Shown: positions 42,494-52,115, numbered from the stretch's first letter. The stretch is DNA of 64,000 bases from Microcella pacifica (GCF_009371975.2 NZ_VIKT02000005.1:62001-126000); one strand, 5' to 3'. Notes: generated by a model from the sequence alone, not told the origin. Numbers and translations are program-made.

Positions 42494-43258
42494 ATGGACA
42501 TCACCACCTGGCCCCTCATCGGGCCCCTCGTGCAGCTCGGCGCGGCAGGCCTGCACGAGTTCGTCGACCTGCTCGAACCCCTCGCCGCGGCGGGTGCAGC
42601 GGCCCTCGCCGTGGCGCTCATCACGCTCGTCGTGCGTGCGCTGCTCATCCCGCTCGACGTGCGGATGGTGCGCGCCGAGGGCGCCCGTCGACGACTCGCC
42701 CCCGCCCTCGCCGCGCTGCGCACGCGGTGGAAGAAGAAGCCCGAAGAGCTGCAGCGCCGCACCATGGAGCTCTATCGCGACGCAGGCGTCTCGCCCGTTG
42801 CCGGCTTCGGGTCGATGCTCGCGCAAGCGCCGATCGTCTCGCTGCTCTACCTCGTGCTCGCGAGCCCGGCCATCGCGGCCGAGCCCAACCCGCTACGGGT
42901 CGAAGAGCTGCTCGGCGTCGGATTCGGCGAGGCTCTCGGTCTCGCCGTCGTCACCGGCGGGGCGGGCGCGATCGTTCTCACGGCATCTGTCGTCGTGCTG
43001 CTGACCCTCTCGGGGCTGCTGCAACGGCGCGCCATGCGGATGCTCCAGCAGGGTCTGCCCACCCCCGAGATTCCCGCCGCCATCGCGCCGATGCTCGGCA
43101 TCCTGCCGTTCATCGCCATCATCCCGGCCCTCATCGTGCCGTTCGGGGCCGCGATCTACCTCGCAGTGAGCAGCCTGTGGAGCGCGATCGAGCGGCCCGT
43201 GCTGCGCCGCGTGCTGTGGGGCGAGACGGAGTGGCGGCCGGGGGAGGGGGACGAGTGA
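42494..43258 (+). CDS. YidC/Oxa1-type membrane protein insertase (second paralogue)
   Basis: A 254-residue protein with the YidC core: an N-terminal span, a positively charged cytoplasmic loop (RTRWKKKPEELQRRTMELYRDAGV), then GFGSMLAQAPIVSLLYLVL and two further spans. It lacks the long tail and flanking rpmH/rnpA context of the main YidC, so it is a paralogue. GGAG is 6-7 nt before ATG 42494. Partner of the preceding DUF6412-like gene by position. Confidence 0.85.
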   Translation: MDITTWPLIGPLVQLGAAGLHEFVDLLEPLAAAGAAALAVALITLVVRALLIPLDVRMVRAEGARRRLAPALAALRTRWKKKPEELQRRTMELYRDAGVSPVAGFGSMLAQAPIVSLLYLVLASPAIAAEPNPLRVEELLGVGFGEALGLAVVTGGAGAIVLTASVVVLLTLSGLLQRRAMRMLQQGLPTPEIPAAIAPMLGILPFIAIIPALIVPFGAAIYLAVSSLWSAIERPVLRRVLWGETEWRPGEGDE

Positions 43259-43330
43259 GGGCTCCTGAGCTGTTCGCGTGGCGGCTCGATTCCTCGTGAG
43301 AGAAGGTCGGCGACATCAGGAGTCAACGAG

Positions 43331-43382
43331 CGCTTAACTCACAAAACTACGCAAAAAATTACTCTTGAGGTAATGTTAAGCG
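43331..43382 (+). promoter_or_regulatory. Inverted repeats upstream of abiE, probable autoregulatory operator
   Basis: CGCTTAAC (43331-43338) and GTTAAGCG (43375-43382) form perfect 8-bp arms, with a smaller imperfect repeat ATTACTC/AGGTAAT between them in a notably AT-rich stretch. AbiEi antitoxins repress their own operon by binding inverted repeats in this position. Confidence 0.5.
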
Positions 43383-43397
43383 TATTGGAGGTCGTCC

Positions 43398-44057
43398 ATG
43401 CGAGAAATAGCGGTGCCCATCGTGATTGCACGCGCTCCGATGCGCACTGTGCGACCAAGCGGATTGACGCAGCGTTGGGCGCAACCGGCGAAAGAACTCA
43501 AGCGTCTTCGAGACAACGGAGTGATCCGACGGCTCGCGCATGGCCATTACATTGCGCCGCCGGACGGTGCCGTCGCGCGCGACTGGCGTCCTGATCTCGA
43601 AACCGCGGCGATGGCGCTGGCCACGGCACGCTATGGCGACCGGGTTCCAGTCCTCATGGGGATGGGCGCCGCGCGATTTCATCGAGCTGTGCCGCGCGCG
43701 TTCGACCGTACTGTGGTGGCCGTGCCAGAACAGGCGCACAGGGTTGATCTCGATGACGAACTGGGCCGAGTTGTCTTCGCCACTCGAGATACCGCGCTCC
43801 TCGATGCGCGGCTCGAAGAGTTCGGCATCGGGCGCGCACTCGTGGCGACACCGGAACAGACCGTGCTCGACGTTGCTCATCGCCCGGAGTGGGGTGGAGG
43901 CGATGATGTGGCCGCAGAGACGATTCGGGCACTGTGGCCGCGCGTGGATCGAGTGCGCCTCGATCGACTCGCCGTGCGTCAGGGGCGTGTGGCAGCACGA
44001 GATCGGGCCATACGCGTGGCGACGAGAGAACCGGTGACTAAGGAATCACAGCAGTGA
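43398..44057 (+). CDS. AbiEi-type antitoxin / transcriptional regulator
   Basis: A 219-residue protein. The N-terminal winged-helix part includes KELKRLRDNGVIRRLAHGHYIAPP, and the body (VPVLMGMGAARFHRAVPR, DTALLDARL, VATPEQTVLDVAHRPE) follows the AbiEi antitoxin family. It acts as DNA-binding antitoxin of a type IV toxin-antitoxin pair. GGAGG lies 6 nt before ATG 43398. Its stop overlaps the toxin start by GTGA. Confidence 0.85.
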   Translation: MREIAVPIVIARAPMRTVRPSGLTQRWAQPAKELKRLRDNGVIRRLAHGHYIAPPDGAVARDWRPDLETAAMALATARYGDRVPVLMGMGAARFHRAVPRAFDRTVVAVPEQAHRVDLDDELGRVVFATRDTALLDARLEEFGIGRALVATPEQTVLDVAHRPEWGGGDDVAAETIRALWPRVDRVRLDRLAVRQGRVAARDRAIRVATREPVTKESQQ

Positions 44058-44854
44058 GCACGCCACAACCGGGGGTACTTGCCGAGACCGAGCTGCGCGC
44101 CGTTGCGAAGAAGTTCGGTGTCGCCGATGAACAGGTTCGCCGCGATCACCTGATCTCGCATGTGCTCGCCTCGATCCAGTTTGTGCCTGGAGTGGTGTTC
44201 TACGGCGGCACCGCACTGACCCGAACGGTACTGCCTGATCTTCGACTGAGCGAAGACGTCGATTTGCTCGTCTCCCGATCCCGACGAGAGGTCGCCCGCG
44301 AGTTGTCGGACGCAATCGACGATGGGCTCGCGCGATCATTCGGTGAAGTGAACTGGGTTCCCGCACTTGACGCCACCCACGACGCGCAGCCGGCCACGCT
44401 CGAGGTGCTCGGGCGCATGAGCGTGCAAGTTCAGATCGTCGATCAGATCGGTCGTGCGGTATGGCCCACCGAACGTCGCGCGATCGATCAGCGGTACAGC
44501 GATGCGCCACCGGCGGAGCTTGAGTCGCTGACGAATGCAGGCTTCGCCGCCGCCAAGATCTCGGCATGGCTCGAACGACGTGAGTGCCGGGATCTCTTCG
44601 ACCTGTGGGCACTGGCCAGCGCTGGGCTGCTCGATTCTGGTGCGAAACACCTGGTGCGTCGTTCGACCATCTGGAGTCGATTCCCGCAGAACGTCGTGTG
44701 GCCGACGCAGCCGGATGAGTCCACGTGGCAGTCCCGGCTCAGCCACCAGACTCGGCTCAGGGTGGCGGCTGCAGATGCGTACGCCGTTGTGCGGTCGACG
44801 CTGGAAAGGTGGGCCACTGAAACGGCAGAGCGTCACAACCCCACGGCAGACTGA
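44054..44854 (+). CDS. AbiEii-type nucleotidyltransferase toxin
   Basis: A 266-residue AbiEii/AbiGii family nucleotidyltransferase. The active-site signature is complete: FYGGTALTR at residues 49-57 and LSEDVDLL near 65-72 with both metal-binding acids. A late FAAAKISAWLERRECRDLFDL holds the conserved Lys. In studied relatives this toxin modifies tRNA 3' ends or uses GTP and causes abortive infection. It is translationally coupled to the antitoxin by GTGA. Both genes appear intact. Confidence 0.88.
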   Translation: MSTPQPGVLAETELRAVAKKFGVADEQVRRDHLISHVLASIQFVPGVVFYGGTALTRTVLPDLRLSEDVDLLVSRSRREVARELSDAIDDGLARSFGEVNWVPALDATHDAQPATLEVLGRMSVQVQIVDQIGRAVWPTERRAIDQRYSDAPPAELESLTNAGFAAAKISAWLERRECRDLFDLWALASAGLLDSGAKHLVRRSTIWSRFPQNVVWPTQPDESTWQSRLSHQTRLRVAAADAYAVVRSTLERWATETAERHNPTAD

Positions 44855-44858
44855 ACGC

Positions 44859-45167
44859 ATGGCCATCGCGTACGACTTCACCGCCGAGCTCTGGGAGTGG
44901 GAGGGCAAGGCGGCCTGGCACTTCGTGACCGTGCCGGTCGACGTGAGCGACGAGATCGCCGCGCGCATGGAGGGCTTCACGCGCGGCTTCGGCAGCGTGC
45001 GCGTGCGGGTGACGGTCGGTGGCAGTCATTGGGCGACGAGCGTCTTTCCCGACTCGAGCCGCGAGGCATACATCCTGCCGATGAAGAAGGCCGTGCGCGA
45101 GGCCGAGAACCTCAGGGTCGGCACGGCGACGCGCGTGCACCTCGAGCTCGTCGACCTGCGCCCATGA
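44859..45167 (+). CDS. DUF1905 protein
   Basis: A 102-residue protein of the DUF1905 small beta-barrel family (YDFTAELWEWEGKAAWHFVTVP, GSVRVRVTVGGSHWATSVFP, YILPMKKAVR). Function unknown. ATG 44859 follows CAGACT by 6 nt. The longer open frame upstream is antisense to nothing useful and overlaps abiEii in another frame. Confidence 0.85.
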   Translation: MAIAYDFTAELWEWEGKAAWHFVTVPVDVSDEIAARMEGFTRGFGSVRVRVTVGGSHWATSVFPDSSREAYILPMKKAVREAENLRVGTATRVHLELVDLRP

Positions 45168-45255
45168 AGCCGCCGAGAATCGCCGCCTACCCGTTGCTCG
45201 TGGCCGATCGTTCGGCCATCCACCAGCTCGCGCTCACGCTGGCAGACTGGGCGCC

Positions 45256-45789
45256 GTGACCGACGTCTACCTCTTTCGAGCCGTCAACGTCGGCGGTATT
45301 GCGAAGCTGCCGATGGCCGACCTGCGCGCTCTCGCGACCGAGCTGGGTGCCACCGACGTGCGCACCTACATCGCCTCCGGCAACCTGCTGTGCACGCCGC
45401 CGGGCGACCCGGCTGCCTTCGCCGACGAGCTGCGCTCCGCCGTGCGGCAGAGGTACGGCTTCGACCGGGAGGTTCTGCACCGCACGCCCGCCCAGCTGCG
45501 GGATGCCCTGCGCGAGCATCCCCTCGATGTCGACGACCCCGCCCGCTCGTATGTGACGTTCCTCGACGCGGTGCCCGCCGCTGCGGCCGTCGATGCGGCG
45601 CAGGCCGTCGAGTCGGGCGACGACGAGTGGGCCGTCGTCGGCGACCACCTGCACGTGCGTTTCGTGCACGGCGCCGGTCGGGCCACGCTCAGCACCGACC
45701 GGCTTCTTCGGGCCCTCGAGGTCGTCGGCACCGCGCGCAACCTGCGCACCGTCGCGCTGCTGGAGACCCGCGCGGGCGAGTCGCCGTAG
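45256..45789 (+). CDS. DUF1697 protein
   Basis: A 177-residue DUF1697 protein: VYLFRAVNVGGIAKLPMADLRAL, VRTYIASGNLLC, then TARNLRTVALLE at the end, all family hallmarks. Role unknown. GTG 45256 follows CAGACT by 7 nt, indicating leaderless mRNA. Confidence 0.9.
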   Translation: MTDVYLFRAVNVGGIAKLPMADLRALATELGATDVRTYIASGNLLCTPPGDPAAFADELRSAVRQRYGFDREVLHRTPAQLRDALREHPLDVDDPARSYVTFLDAVPAAAAVDAAQAVESGDDEWAVVGDHLHVRFVHGAGRATLSTDRLLRALEVVGTARNLRTVALLETRAGESP

Positions 45790-45799
45790 CTCGTCGCCC

Positions 45800-46942
45800 C
45801 TAGCCCTTCGCGGCCCTGCGCCGCAGCGGCTTCGGCTGCTCGAGCTGCCAGTCGCGCTTGTCCCAGGTCTTGACGATCGCCCACGCGGTCGCCGCGATCG
45901 GCACGGAGAGCACGGCGCCGACGATGCCGCCGAGAATCGTTCCGGCGCTCAAGGCGAGCAGGATCACGAGCGGGTGCAGCTTGAGCGACTGCGCCATGAC
46001 GACCGGCTGCAGCAGGTTGCCCTCGAGCTGGTTGACAGCGATGACGACGATGACGACGACGAGAGCCACGAACGGGCTCACCGCAACGAGCGCGACGAGA
46101 GCCGCGAGGGCTCCCGCGACCGTCGCACCCACGATGGGGATGAACGCAGCGACAAACACGATGACGGCGAGGGGGAGCGCGAGCGGAACACCGAGGATCC
46201 ACAGCGCGATGCCGATGCCGACCGCGTCGACAAGGGCGATGATCGACGTGCCACGGATATAGCCGCCGAGCGTGCTGACCGCCGTGCGACCGACGCGCTG
46301 ACCGCGAGCCTGCTGCTTCGCCTTGAGCGGCTGCAGGAAGAACGCCCAGATCTTGTCGCCGTCCTTGAGGAAGAAGAACAGGATGACGAGGAAGAGCAGG
46401 AAACCGGTGACGAACTCGCCGACGGCGACGGCGCCCGAGAGCGCGCCGGAGCCGAACTGAGCGCTCGTGACGAAGTCGATCGCCTGGTCGCGCAGCTCGT
46501 CGAAGTCGATCGTGTCGAGCGGCAGCGGCAGGCCCTGCACCCACTCGACGAGCTGGTCGAAGCCGGTCTACGCCTGCTCCCAGAGCTCGGCCCACTGGCT
46601 GCGCACGGCGAACACGATGGCGGTGACGATGCCACCGAGGATGAGCACGGAGCCCAGCAGCGTGATCCACGCTGCGGCGAGGGCGGGCAGACCACGGACG
46701 CGCATCCAGCGGATGACGGGGCTGAACGCCGCCGCGATGATGACCGCCAGTAGCAGCGGGATGACAGCGATGCGCAGTTGCACCATCGCGAACACGATGA
46801 GCGCCGTGAGCGTGATGACGAGGAGGATCTGCAGGCTGCGCGTGCTGAGCGCACCCAGCCGGTCGGTCCACATCTCGCGCAGCGACGTGCGGGGAGTCTC
46901 CTCCTCGGCGGTGGCGGTCTCGAACATGCGGCGGAAGATCAT
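45800..46942 (-). pseudogene. AI-2E family transporter gene interrupted by an amber codon
   Basis: Reading from ATG 46942 (GGAAGG upstream), a normal AI-2E/PerM-type transporter of about 380 codons is seen, with N-terminal spans (ILLVITLTALIVFAMVQ), a periplasmic domain and the C-terminal spans (FVAAFIPIVGATVAGALAAL, NQLEGNLLQPVVM). A single in-frame TAG at 46570-46568 separates the first 124 codons from the rest; the frame is unchanged on both sides. Either a recent nonsense mutation or a sequencing error. The downstream part could restart at GTG/ATG codons near 46550-46540, but would lack two spans. Confidence 0.8.
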
Positions 46943-47013
46943 GCGGTGCGGTCCTTCCCGTGGAGATCTCTCGGACGCGTCGCACCCCCGGCATGCGGAG
47001 GTGCCCACCCAGC

Positions 47014-47583
47014 CTAGGGGGCGGTCTGGCCGGCGTGCTCGCCCTCGTCGACCTCTTCCACTAGCTTCGCGCAGAACGCGGGCAGGTCGTCGGGGGTGCG
47101 GCTCGAGACGAGCCCCGCGTCGACGACGACCTCCTCGTCGACCCACTCGGCGCCGGCGTTGAGGAGGTCGGTGCGCAGGCTCGGGTAGCTGGTCAGCTCG
47201 CGGCCCTTCACGACGTCGGCCTCGATGAGAATCCAGGCGCCGTGGCAGATGACGCCCACGGGCTTGTGCTGCTCGAAGAAGGCGCGCGTGAACGCGACGG
47301 CGTCGGTATCCATGCGCAGGTGGTCGGCGTTGACGACGCCGCCGGGCAGCATGAGCGCGTCGAAGTCATCGGCGTCGGCCTGGCTGACGGGCTGGTCGAC
47401 CGACTGGCTGTGGCCCTTCTTGCCCTCCACGGAGGCGCCGGCGGGCGAGACGAGCACGGCAGTGCCGCCTGCCTCGGTGACGGCCTTCCACGGCTCGGTC
47501 AGCTCGCTGTCTTCGTAACCGTCGGTGAGCAGAAAGGCGACGGTCTTGCCGGTGATGTCATGGGCGCTGATGTCATGAGCCAT
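47014..47583 (-). CDS. DJ-1/PfpI-family protein (type 1 glutamine amidotransferase-like)
   Basis: A 189-residue protein of the PfpI/general-stress-protein-18 group. The nucleophile elbow is VGVICHGAW with Cys and His, and the preceding MLPGGVVNADHLR holds the conserved GG. Relatives act as chaperones, glyoxalases/deglycases or proteases under stress; the exact activity cannot be told. Start ATG 47583 follows GGGGGAA. Confidence 0.88.
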   Translation of the reverse strand: MAHDISAHDITGKTVAFLLTDGYEDSELTEPWKAVTEAGGTAVLVSPAGASVEGKKGHSQSVDQPVSQADADDFDALMLPGGVVNADHLRMDTDAVAFTRAFFEQHKPVGVICHGAWILIEADVVKGRELTSYPSLRTDLLNAGAEWVDEEVVVDAGLVSSRTPDDLPAFCAKLVEEVDEGEHAGQTAP

Positions 47584-47761
47584 GGTGGTTCCCCCTGGTG
47601 ATCAGAATGGACGCAGTGGTCGACAGAGACGCAGAAGTCGGTCGTGCTGTCGGACGCCTCCACGCTAGGCAGGGGAGCGTGCCTATGGGGCGTGTACTCA
47701 GCCCGCGTCCAGCCCCGCGGTCGGCGGATGCTCAGGAACCGGGCCGCGCTAGGCTCACGGC

Positions 47762-48334
47762 ATGCCTTCGCCCTCGTCGCCGCGTCGCTCCGCCCTCATC
47801 GTCGTCGACGTGCAGACCGGCTTCGACGACCCGCGCTGGGGTGCGCGCGACAACCCCGACTGCGAGGCGAACATCCTCGCCCTGCTGCGGTCGTGGCGCG
47901 ACGCGGGCGACCCCGTCGTGCTCGTGCGCCACGACTCGGTGAGCGAGGGCTCGCCCCTGCGCCCGGGACAGCCGGGCAACGCCCTCAAGCCCGGCGTGGA
48001 CGGCGCGCACGACCTGCTCGTGAGCAAGAACGTCAACTCGGCCTTTTACGGCGACCCCGACCTGCACGCCTGGTTGCAGGCGCAGGGCGTCGGCAGCGTC
48101 GTGGTGTGCGGCATCCAGACCAACAAGTGTTGCGAGACGACGGCGCGCATGGCGGGCAACCTCGGCTACGATACGACGTTCGTGCTCGACGCCACCCACA
48201 CCTTCGACGCGCCCGACCTCGACGGTGCGACGATCCCCGCCGCCGAGCTCGCGCGCGTCACGGCGGCGAACCTGCACGGCGAGTTCGCGACCGTGCGTTC
48301 GACCGCCGAAGTGCTCGGCGCCCGCGACGCCTGA
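47762..48334 (+). CDS. Isochorismatase-like cysteine hydrolase
   Basis: A 190-residue hydrolase with the complete triad of the family: Asp in ALIVVDVQTGF, Lys in LLVSKNVNSAF and Cys in IQTNKCCETTARMAGN. Substrate (nicotinamide-like or other amide) cannot be decided. TAGGCT (47750-47755) ends 6 nt before ATG 47762, a leaderless promoter. Confidence 0.9.
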   Translation: MPSPSSPRRSALIVVDVQTGFDDPRWGARDNPDCEANILALLRSWRDAGDPVVLVRHDSVSEGSPLRPGQPGNALKPGVDGAHDLLVSKNVNSAFYGDPDLHAWLQAQGVGSVVVCGIQTNKCCETTARMAGNLGYDTTFVLDATHTFDAPDLDGATIPAAELARVTAANLHGEFATVRSTAEVLGARDA

Positions 48335-48337
48335 CCG

Positions 48338-49297
48338 TCAGTCCCGCAGCCGCACGCGACGGTTCTGCGAGCTCTCGTCGAGCTCGGCGACCTCCTCGCG
48401 CGACTTGACGAACGCGCTGAACGACGAGAAGCCGAGCACCTTCTCGTTGAAGGCGGGGTCGAGGCGCACCATCTGCTTCTTCACCTCAGAGTTGTGCAGC
48501 CAGTCGCTATCGTCCTTCTCGTGGGCGAGGCGCAACGCGCGCACGAGCAGACCGGTCGCCTCGTCCTGCGTCGTGCGGGGCGACGTGGTCGCGGCCTTCG
48601 TCGCCCGGCGGCGGCGGGGCTTGGTGCCGGCGGAATCGTCGGCGCCGTCGGCCTCGGCCGCATCCTTCGCACCGTCCTCCGCCTCGACCGCGCTGCTGAG
48701 GTCGGCGGCGATGCGGGATGCAGGCCGGATGCCCGGCAGACCGTCGTAGTCGGCGAATTCGTTGCACGCCGCCTTGAGGCTCTTGCTCGTGCCGCCCGCT
48801 ACCCCGATGCCGACCACGTAGCGGCCGAGTCGCTTGGAGCGCTGCGCGAGGGCGATGTAGTCGCTGTCGCCCGCCGCGATGACGACGTGCGTGATGTCGG
48901 GCAGGCGGAAGAGGTCTTCGACGACGTCGACCGAGAGTCGGATGTCGGCGCCGTTCTTCATCTGCTGCGTGGCCGGGAAGAGCTGCGTGAGGTCGACGGC
49001 GCGCTCCATGAGCTGGCCCTGGTAGGCGGCGTTCACTCCGATCGACCAGTCGGCGTAGGCGCGCGAGAGCACGATCGTGCCGAAGCTCGAGGCGAAGTCG
49101 AGGATGGCGCTGATGTCGACCTCGGCGTGCCGCAGCTTGTCCTTGATCTCGTCCGTCGCGCCCGTGAGGCCCGCCGGCAGCCGGTAGACGTTGTCTTTGC
49201 GCCACGCGCCGCGACCGTGCACCTGGTCGTAGCGGGAGATCACGATGTTGTCGAAGTCGATGTAGACCGCGACACGACCCTCGAACGGTTCAGCCAT
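48338..49297 (-). CDS. NYN-domain RNase with C-terminal LOTUS/OST-HTH-like domain
   Basis: A 319-residue LabA/DUF88-type protein. The PIN-like NYN domain shows the acidic residues in VAVYIDFDNIVIS, KNGADIRLSVDVVEDL and VIAAGDSDYIAL. An acidic then Arg-rich linker (residues about 200-240) leads to a C-terminal winged-helix-like domain (WLHNSEVKKQMVRLDPAFNEKVLGFSSF) as in OST-HTH/LOTUS proteins. Probably a ribonuclease; targets unknown. CAGACT (49309-49304) lies 6 nt before ATG 49297. Confidence 0.85.
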   Translation of the reverse strand: MAEPFEGRVAVYIDFDNIVISRYDQVHGRGAWRKDNVYRLPAGLTGATDEIKDKLRHAEVDISAILDFASSFGTIVLSRAYADWSIGVNAAYQGQLMERAVDLTQLFPATQQMKNGADIRLSVDVVEDLFRLPDITHVVIAAGDSDYIALAQRSKRLGRYVVGIGVAGGTSKSLKAACNEFADYDGLPGIRPASRIAADLSSAVEAEDGAKDAAEADGADDSAGTKPRRRRATKAATTSPRTTQDEATGLLVRALRLAHEKDDSDWLHNSEVKKQMVRLDPAFNEKVLGFSSFSAFVKSREEVAELDESSQNRRVRLRD

Positions 49298-49330
49298 GGG
49301 GCCAGTCTGTCAGGCCCGCGGCGGGCACGG

Positions 49331-50272
49331 TCAGACTGCGGGCACCTGCTCGACGAAGCGCACACCGGTGAGGCGCTCCGACACCGCCCACAGGCGGGCC
49401 TCGGCCGCACGATCGCGAGCGGCGCGGGGGATGCGCGCGGGCGCGGGCTCGCCGCGCACCTCGAGGAAGCCTTTCGGGCCGTAGTAGCCGCCCGGCTCGG
49501 CGTCGGGGCTCGTCGCCGCATACAGGGACGGCAGCATGCCGACATCGACTGTCTGCATGATGCGGGCGGAGAGGCGCTGGCGGCGCTTGCTCGGCGCGAC
49601 CCCGCGCCGCGGGCCCGTCGTCTGCAGGTTCGTGAGGGTGCCGCCGGGGTGCGCCGCGGTGCTCACGAGCCCCCAGCCGTGGGCGTCGCTGCGGCGCTGC
49701 AGCTCCCGTGCGAAGGAGAGGTTCGCGAGCTTCGACAGGCCGTAGGCGCCCCAGGCACTGTAGCCCTGCTCGGCGTTCAGGTTCTCCCACTGCCAGCGGC
49801 CGGCGTTCGCCGCGAGGCTGCTCGTCGAGACGACGCGCGGGGCCTCGGCGCGCACGAGGGCGGGCAGCAGATGGCCGGTGAGCGCGAACGGGCCGAGGTG
49901 GTTGCTGCCGAACTGCAGCTCGAAGCCCTCCTCGGTGCGCTCGAGCTCGGGCACAGCCATGATGCCGGCGTTGTTGAGGAGCAGGTCGATGGGGCGGTCC
50001 TCGTCGAGGAGCGACTGCGCCGCGGCGCGCACGCTGTCGAGCGAGGCGAGATCGAGGTCGAGCAGGCGCAGCGTCGCGGCGGGGTGCTGCTCGAGCAACC
50101 GCGTGCGAGCATCCTCGCCCTTCTCCCGGTTGCGCACGGCCATGACGACCTCGGCGCCCGCTTCGGCGAGCCTGCTGGTGAGGCCGAAGCCGAGTCCGCT
50201 GTTGGCGCCGGTGACGACGGCGAGGCGTCCGGTGAGGTCGGGCACGGTCGTGTCGAGGGCGCGGCGGGGCAT
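49331..50272 (-). CDS. Short-chain dehydrogenase/reductase
   Basis: A 313-residue SDR with cofactor motif TGANSGLG (residues about 20-27), NNAG strand, catalytic Ser in VVSTSSLAA and the YGLSK pair (Tyr/Lys). The length and C-terminal extension fit the retinol-dehydrogenase-like bacterial SDRs that resemble protochlorophyllide reductase. AGGAG lies 4 nt before ATG 50272. Substrate unknown. Confidence 0.9.
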   Translation of the reverse strand: MPRRALDTTVPDLTGRLAVVTGANSGLGFGLTSRLAEAGAEVVMAVRNREKGEDARTRLLEQHPAATLRLLDLDLASLDSVRAAAQSLLDEDRPIDLLLNNAGIMAVPELERTEEGFELQFGSNHLGPFALTGHLLPALVRAEAPRVVSTSSLAANAGRWQWENLNAEQGYSAWGAYGLSKLANLSFARELQRRSDAHGWGLVSTAAHPGGTLTNLQTTGPRRGVAPSKRRQRLSARIMQTVDVGMLPSLYAATSPDAEPGGYYGPKGFLEVRGEPAPARIPRAARDRAAEARLWAVSERLTGVRFVEQVPAV

Positions 50273-50404
50273 GAGGCTCCTAGGTTGTGGGATGTGCGGG
50301 TGGTGTCATCCCATCATTCGGAGCGCGAGACGCGCTGGACGGGAGCCCGGTGCAGGCTGGGAGCGCTGTGTCGGCCGGAAGCGCGGCGGCTGCGGAAAAC
50401 GCGC

Positions 50405-51433
50405 TCAGGCCCCGAGCGCGCGATCCTCGGCGGCGTAGTCGAACCAGTTCTCGGCGCCGTACCGCGCGAGCCCGGGGAAGAGCTCGCGCCAGTCGCCCTC
50501 CGCCACCCGCGCGAGCATCCAGTCGAGTGCTGAGCCGATCGTCGACCGGTGCGTGCCGAGCGGCTCGTAGCCGAGCTGCTCGCGCGCCGCCTGCATTGAC
50601 AGCACCATGGGGTTCGGCGCCGCCCACGGGTGAGCGCCAACGCCGTCGACGGGCGGCCCCGCGAGCAGGTCGAATTCGGCGGTATGGCCGACGTGGGCGA
50701 AGACGTCCTGCCCGATCTCGAGCGCCGTGGGCACCGGGTCGTCGACGGCGTTGAGAACCCTCCGGCCCGGATGCTCGGCCGCGAGCCGCACGAGCTCGGC
50801 GATGTTCACCGTCGCCGATGTCGAGAACCTGCTCTCCCCGCGGTAGGCGAGCGGCACGCGGTCGCGACCATCGAGCGCGCGCTGGAGGAAGTACCACTCG
50901 CGCAGCGCCGGCGACTCGGGGCCGTGGATCGCGCCGGGGCGCAGGATCGTCACGGGCAGGTCGTCGAACTCGAGCAGGGCGCGCTCGAGCGCCGCCTTGC
51001 CCGCCGAGTAGCTCGTGCGCGCGCCGGGCCCCGCGTCGCCGACGGTGGGGTGATCCTCGGTGATGGGCACGGGGTACGTGGGGAAGTCGTCGACCCCGGT
51101 CGCGTCGTCGGGCGAGGAGCCGTCGAGCCCCGCGTATACGGACGCCGTGGAGATGACGACGAGCGAGCCCACGTCGCCCGCGAGGGGCGCGTACGTCTCC
51201 GCGTGCTCGGCGGTGTAGGCGACGGAGTCGAGAACGAGGTCGGCACCGGATGCCGCTGCCCGCACGGCCGTCGCATCCTCTCGGTCGAGGGTGAGCGTGC
51301 GCACGCCCTCGACGACGCTCGACCGCGCGCCGCGGTGCGCGACCGTGACGTCCCAGCCGTGGGAGAGGAGGGTGCGGGCGGTGGCTGTGCCGATCTGACC
51401 GGATCCGCCGAGAAGAATCGCCCGCTTCTGCAT
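50405..51433 (-). CDS. NAD-dependent epimerase/dehydratase family protein
   Basis: A 342-residue extended SDR. The N-terminal nucleotide-binding motif is LLGGSGQIGTATAR; the Ser in STASVYAG and the SYSAGK block supply active-site residues; ILRPGAIHGP is also typical. ATG 51433 is preceded by TAGAGT with 7 nt between, indicating leaderless mRNA; the longer open frame upstream is antisense to the next gene. Substrate unknown. Confidence 0.85.
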   Translation of the reverse strand: MQKRAILLGGSGQIGTATARTLLSHGWDVTVAHRGARSSVVEGVRTLTLDREDATAVRAAASGADLVLDSVAYTAEHAETYAPLAGDVGSLVVISTASVYAGLDGSSPDDATGVDDFPTYPVPITEDHPTVGDAGPGARTSYSAGKAALERALLEFDDLPVTILRPGAIHGPESPALREWYFLQRALDGRDRVPLAYRGESRFSTSATVNIAELVRLAAEHPGRRVLNAVDDPVPTALEIGQDVFAHVGHTAEFDLLAGPPVDGVGAHPWAAPNPMVLSMQAAREQLGYEPLGTHRSTIGSALDWMLARVAEGDWRELFPGLARYGAENWFDYAAEDRALGA

Positions 51434-51497
51434 AGGCTGAACTCTAGAGCGCACGGGTTGCGCTTCGACACCCCTCTCCCCACCCTCAGGAGCACTC

Positions 51498-52115
51498 ATG
51501 GCGAACTCGCCGATGACCCGCACCCAGTTCTCCAGCAGCCTCATCGCCGGCGCTGTGGCGCACACGATGTTCCAGACCGGCTGGTTCGGCTTCGGCATGT
51601 CGCTCGCGGGTCTCGCGGCAGCGGCGCTGTTCGGCAACCTCGTCGACGTCATCGGCGACGCGATCGGCAGCGAGGCCCTGCCGAGCCTGTTCAACTCGCT
51701 CGGCGTGGGCGCCGATATCCTCTTCTGGGTGCTCATCGCGATGCTCATCGGCAGCCTCGTGCTCGTGCTGCTCGCCGTCATCGTGAGCGTCTGGTTGCTG
51801 CGCCTGACCGGTCAGCGCAAGCCGTGGGCGGTCACGTGGGCCTCGCTCGGCATCACCGCCGTGCTCGACATCGGCCTGTTCTGGCTGTACGTGTGGCTCG
51901 CCACGGTTGTGACCGACTCGCCCGTCGCCGGCCCCGTGCTGCTGACACCGGTGTTCGCGCTCGTGGGGGGCATCCTGCTCGGAGCCCTCGTGTGGTGGGC
52001 GATCGCGCACGCATTCCGCGACAAGTCGGCCGAGCAGCAACACAGCGACGGGGAGAAGGGCGACGGGGATGCGGCCACCGCCGCACCCGCCCCGGTTACA
52101 CCCGCCGAAGCCTGA
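51498..52115 (+). CDS. Four-TM membrane protein, unknown function
   Basis: A 205-residue protein with four hydrophobic segments (MSLAGLAAAALFG region, ILFWVLIAMLIGSLVLVLL, ITAVLDIGLFWLYVWLATVV, LTPVFALVGGILLGALVWW) and a polar Asp/Ala/Pro tail. AGGAG is 6 nt before ATG 51498. Not recognised. Confidence 0.65.
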   Translation: MANSPMTRTQFSSSLIAGAVAHTMFQTGWFGFGMSLAGLAAAALFGNLVDVIGDAIGSEALPSLFNSLGVGADILFWVLIAMLIGSLVLVLLAVIVSVWLLRLTGQRKPWAVTWASLGITAVLDIGLFWLYVWLATVVTDSPVAGPVLLTPVFALVGGILLGALVWWAIAHAFRDKSAEQQHSDGEKGDGDAATAAPAPVTPAEA

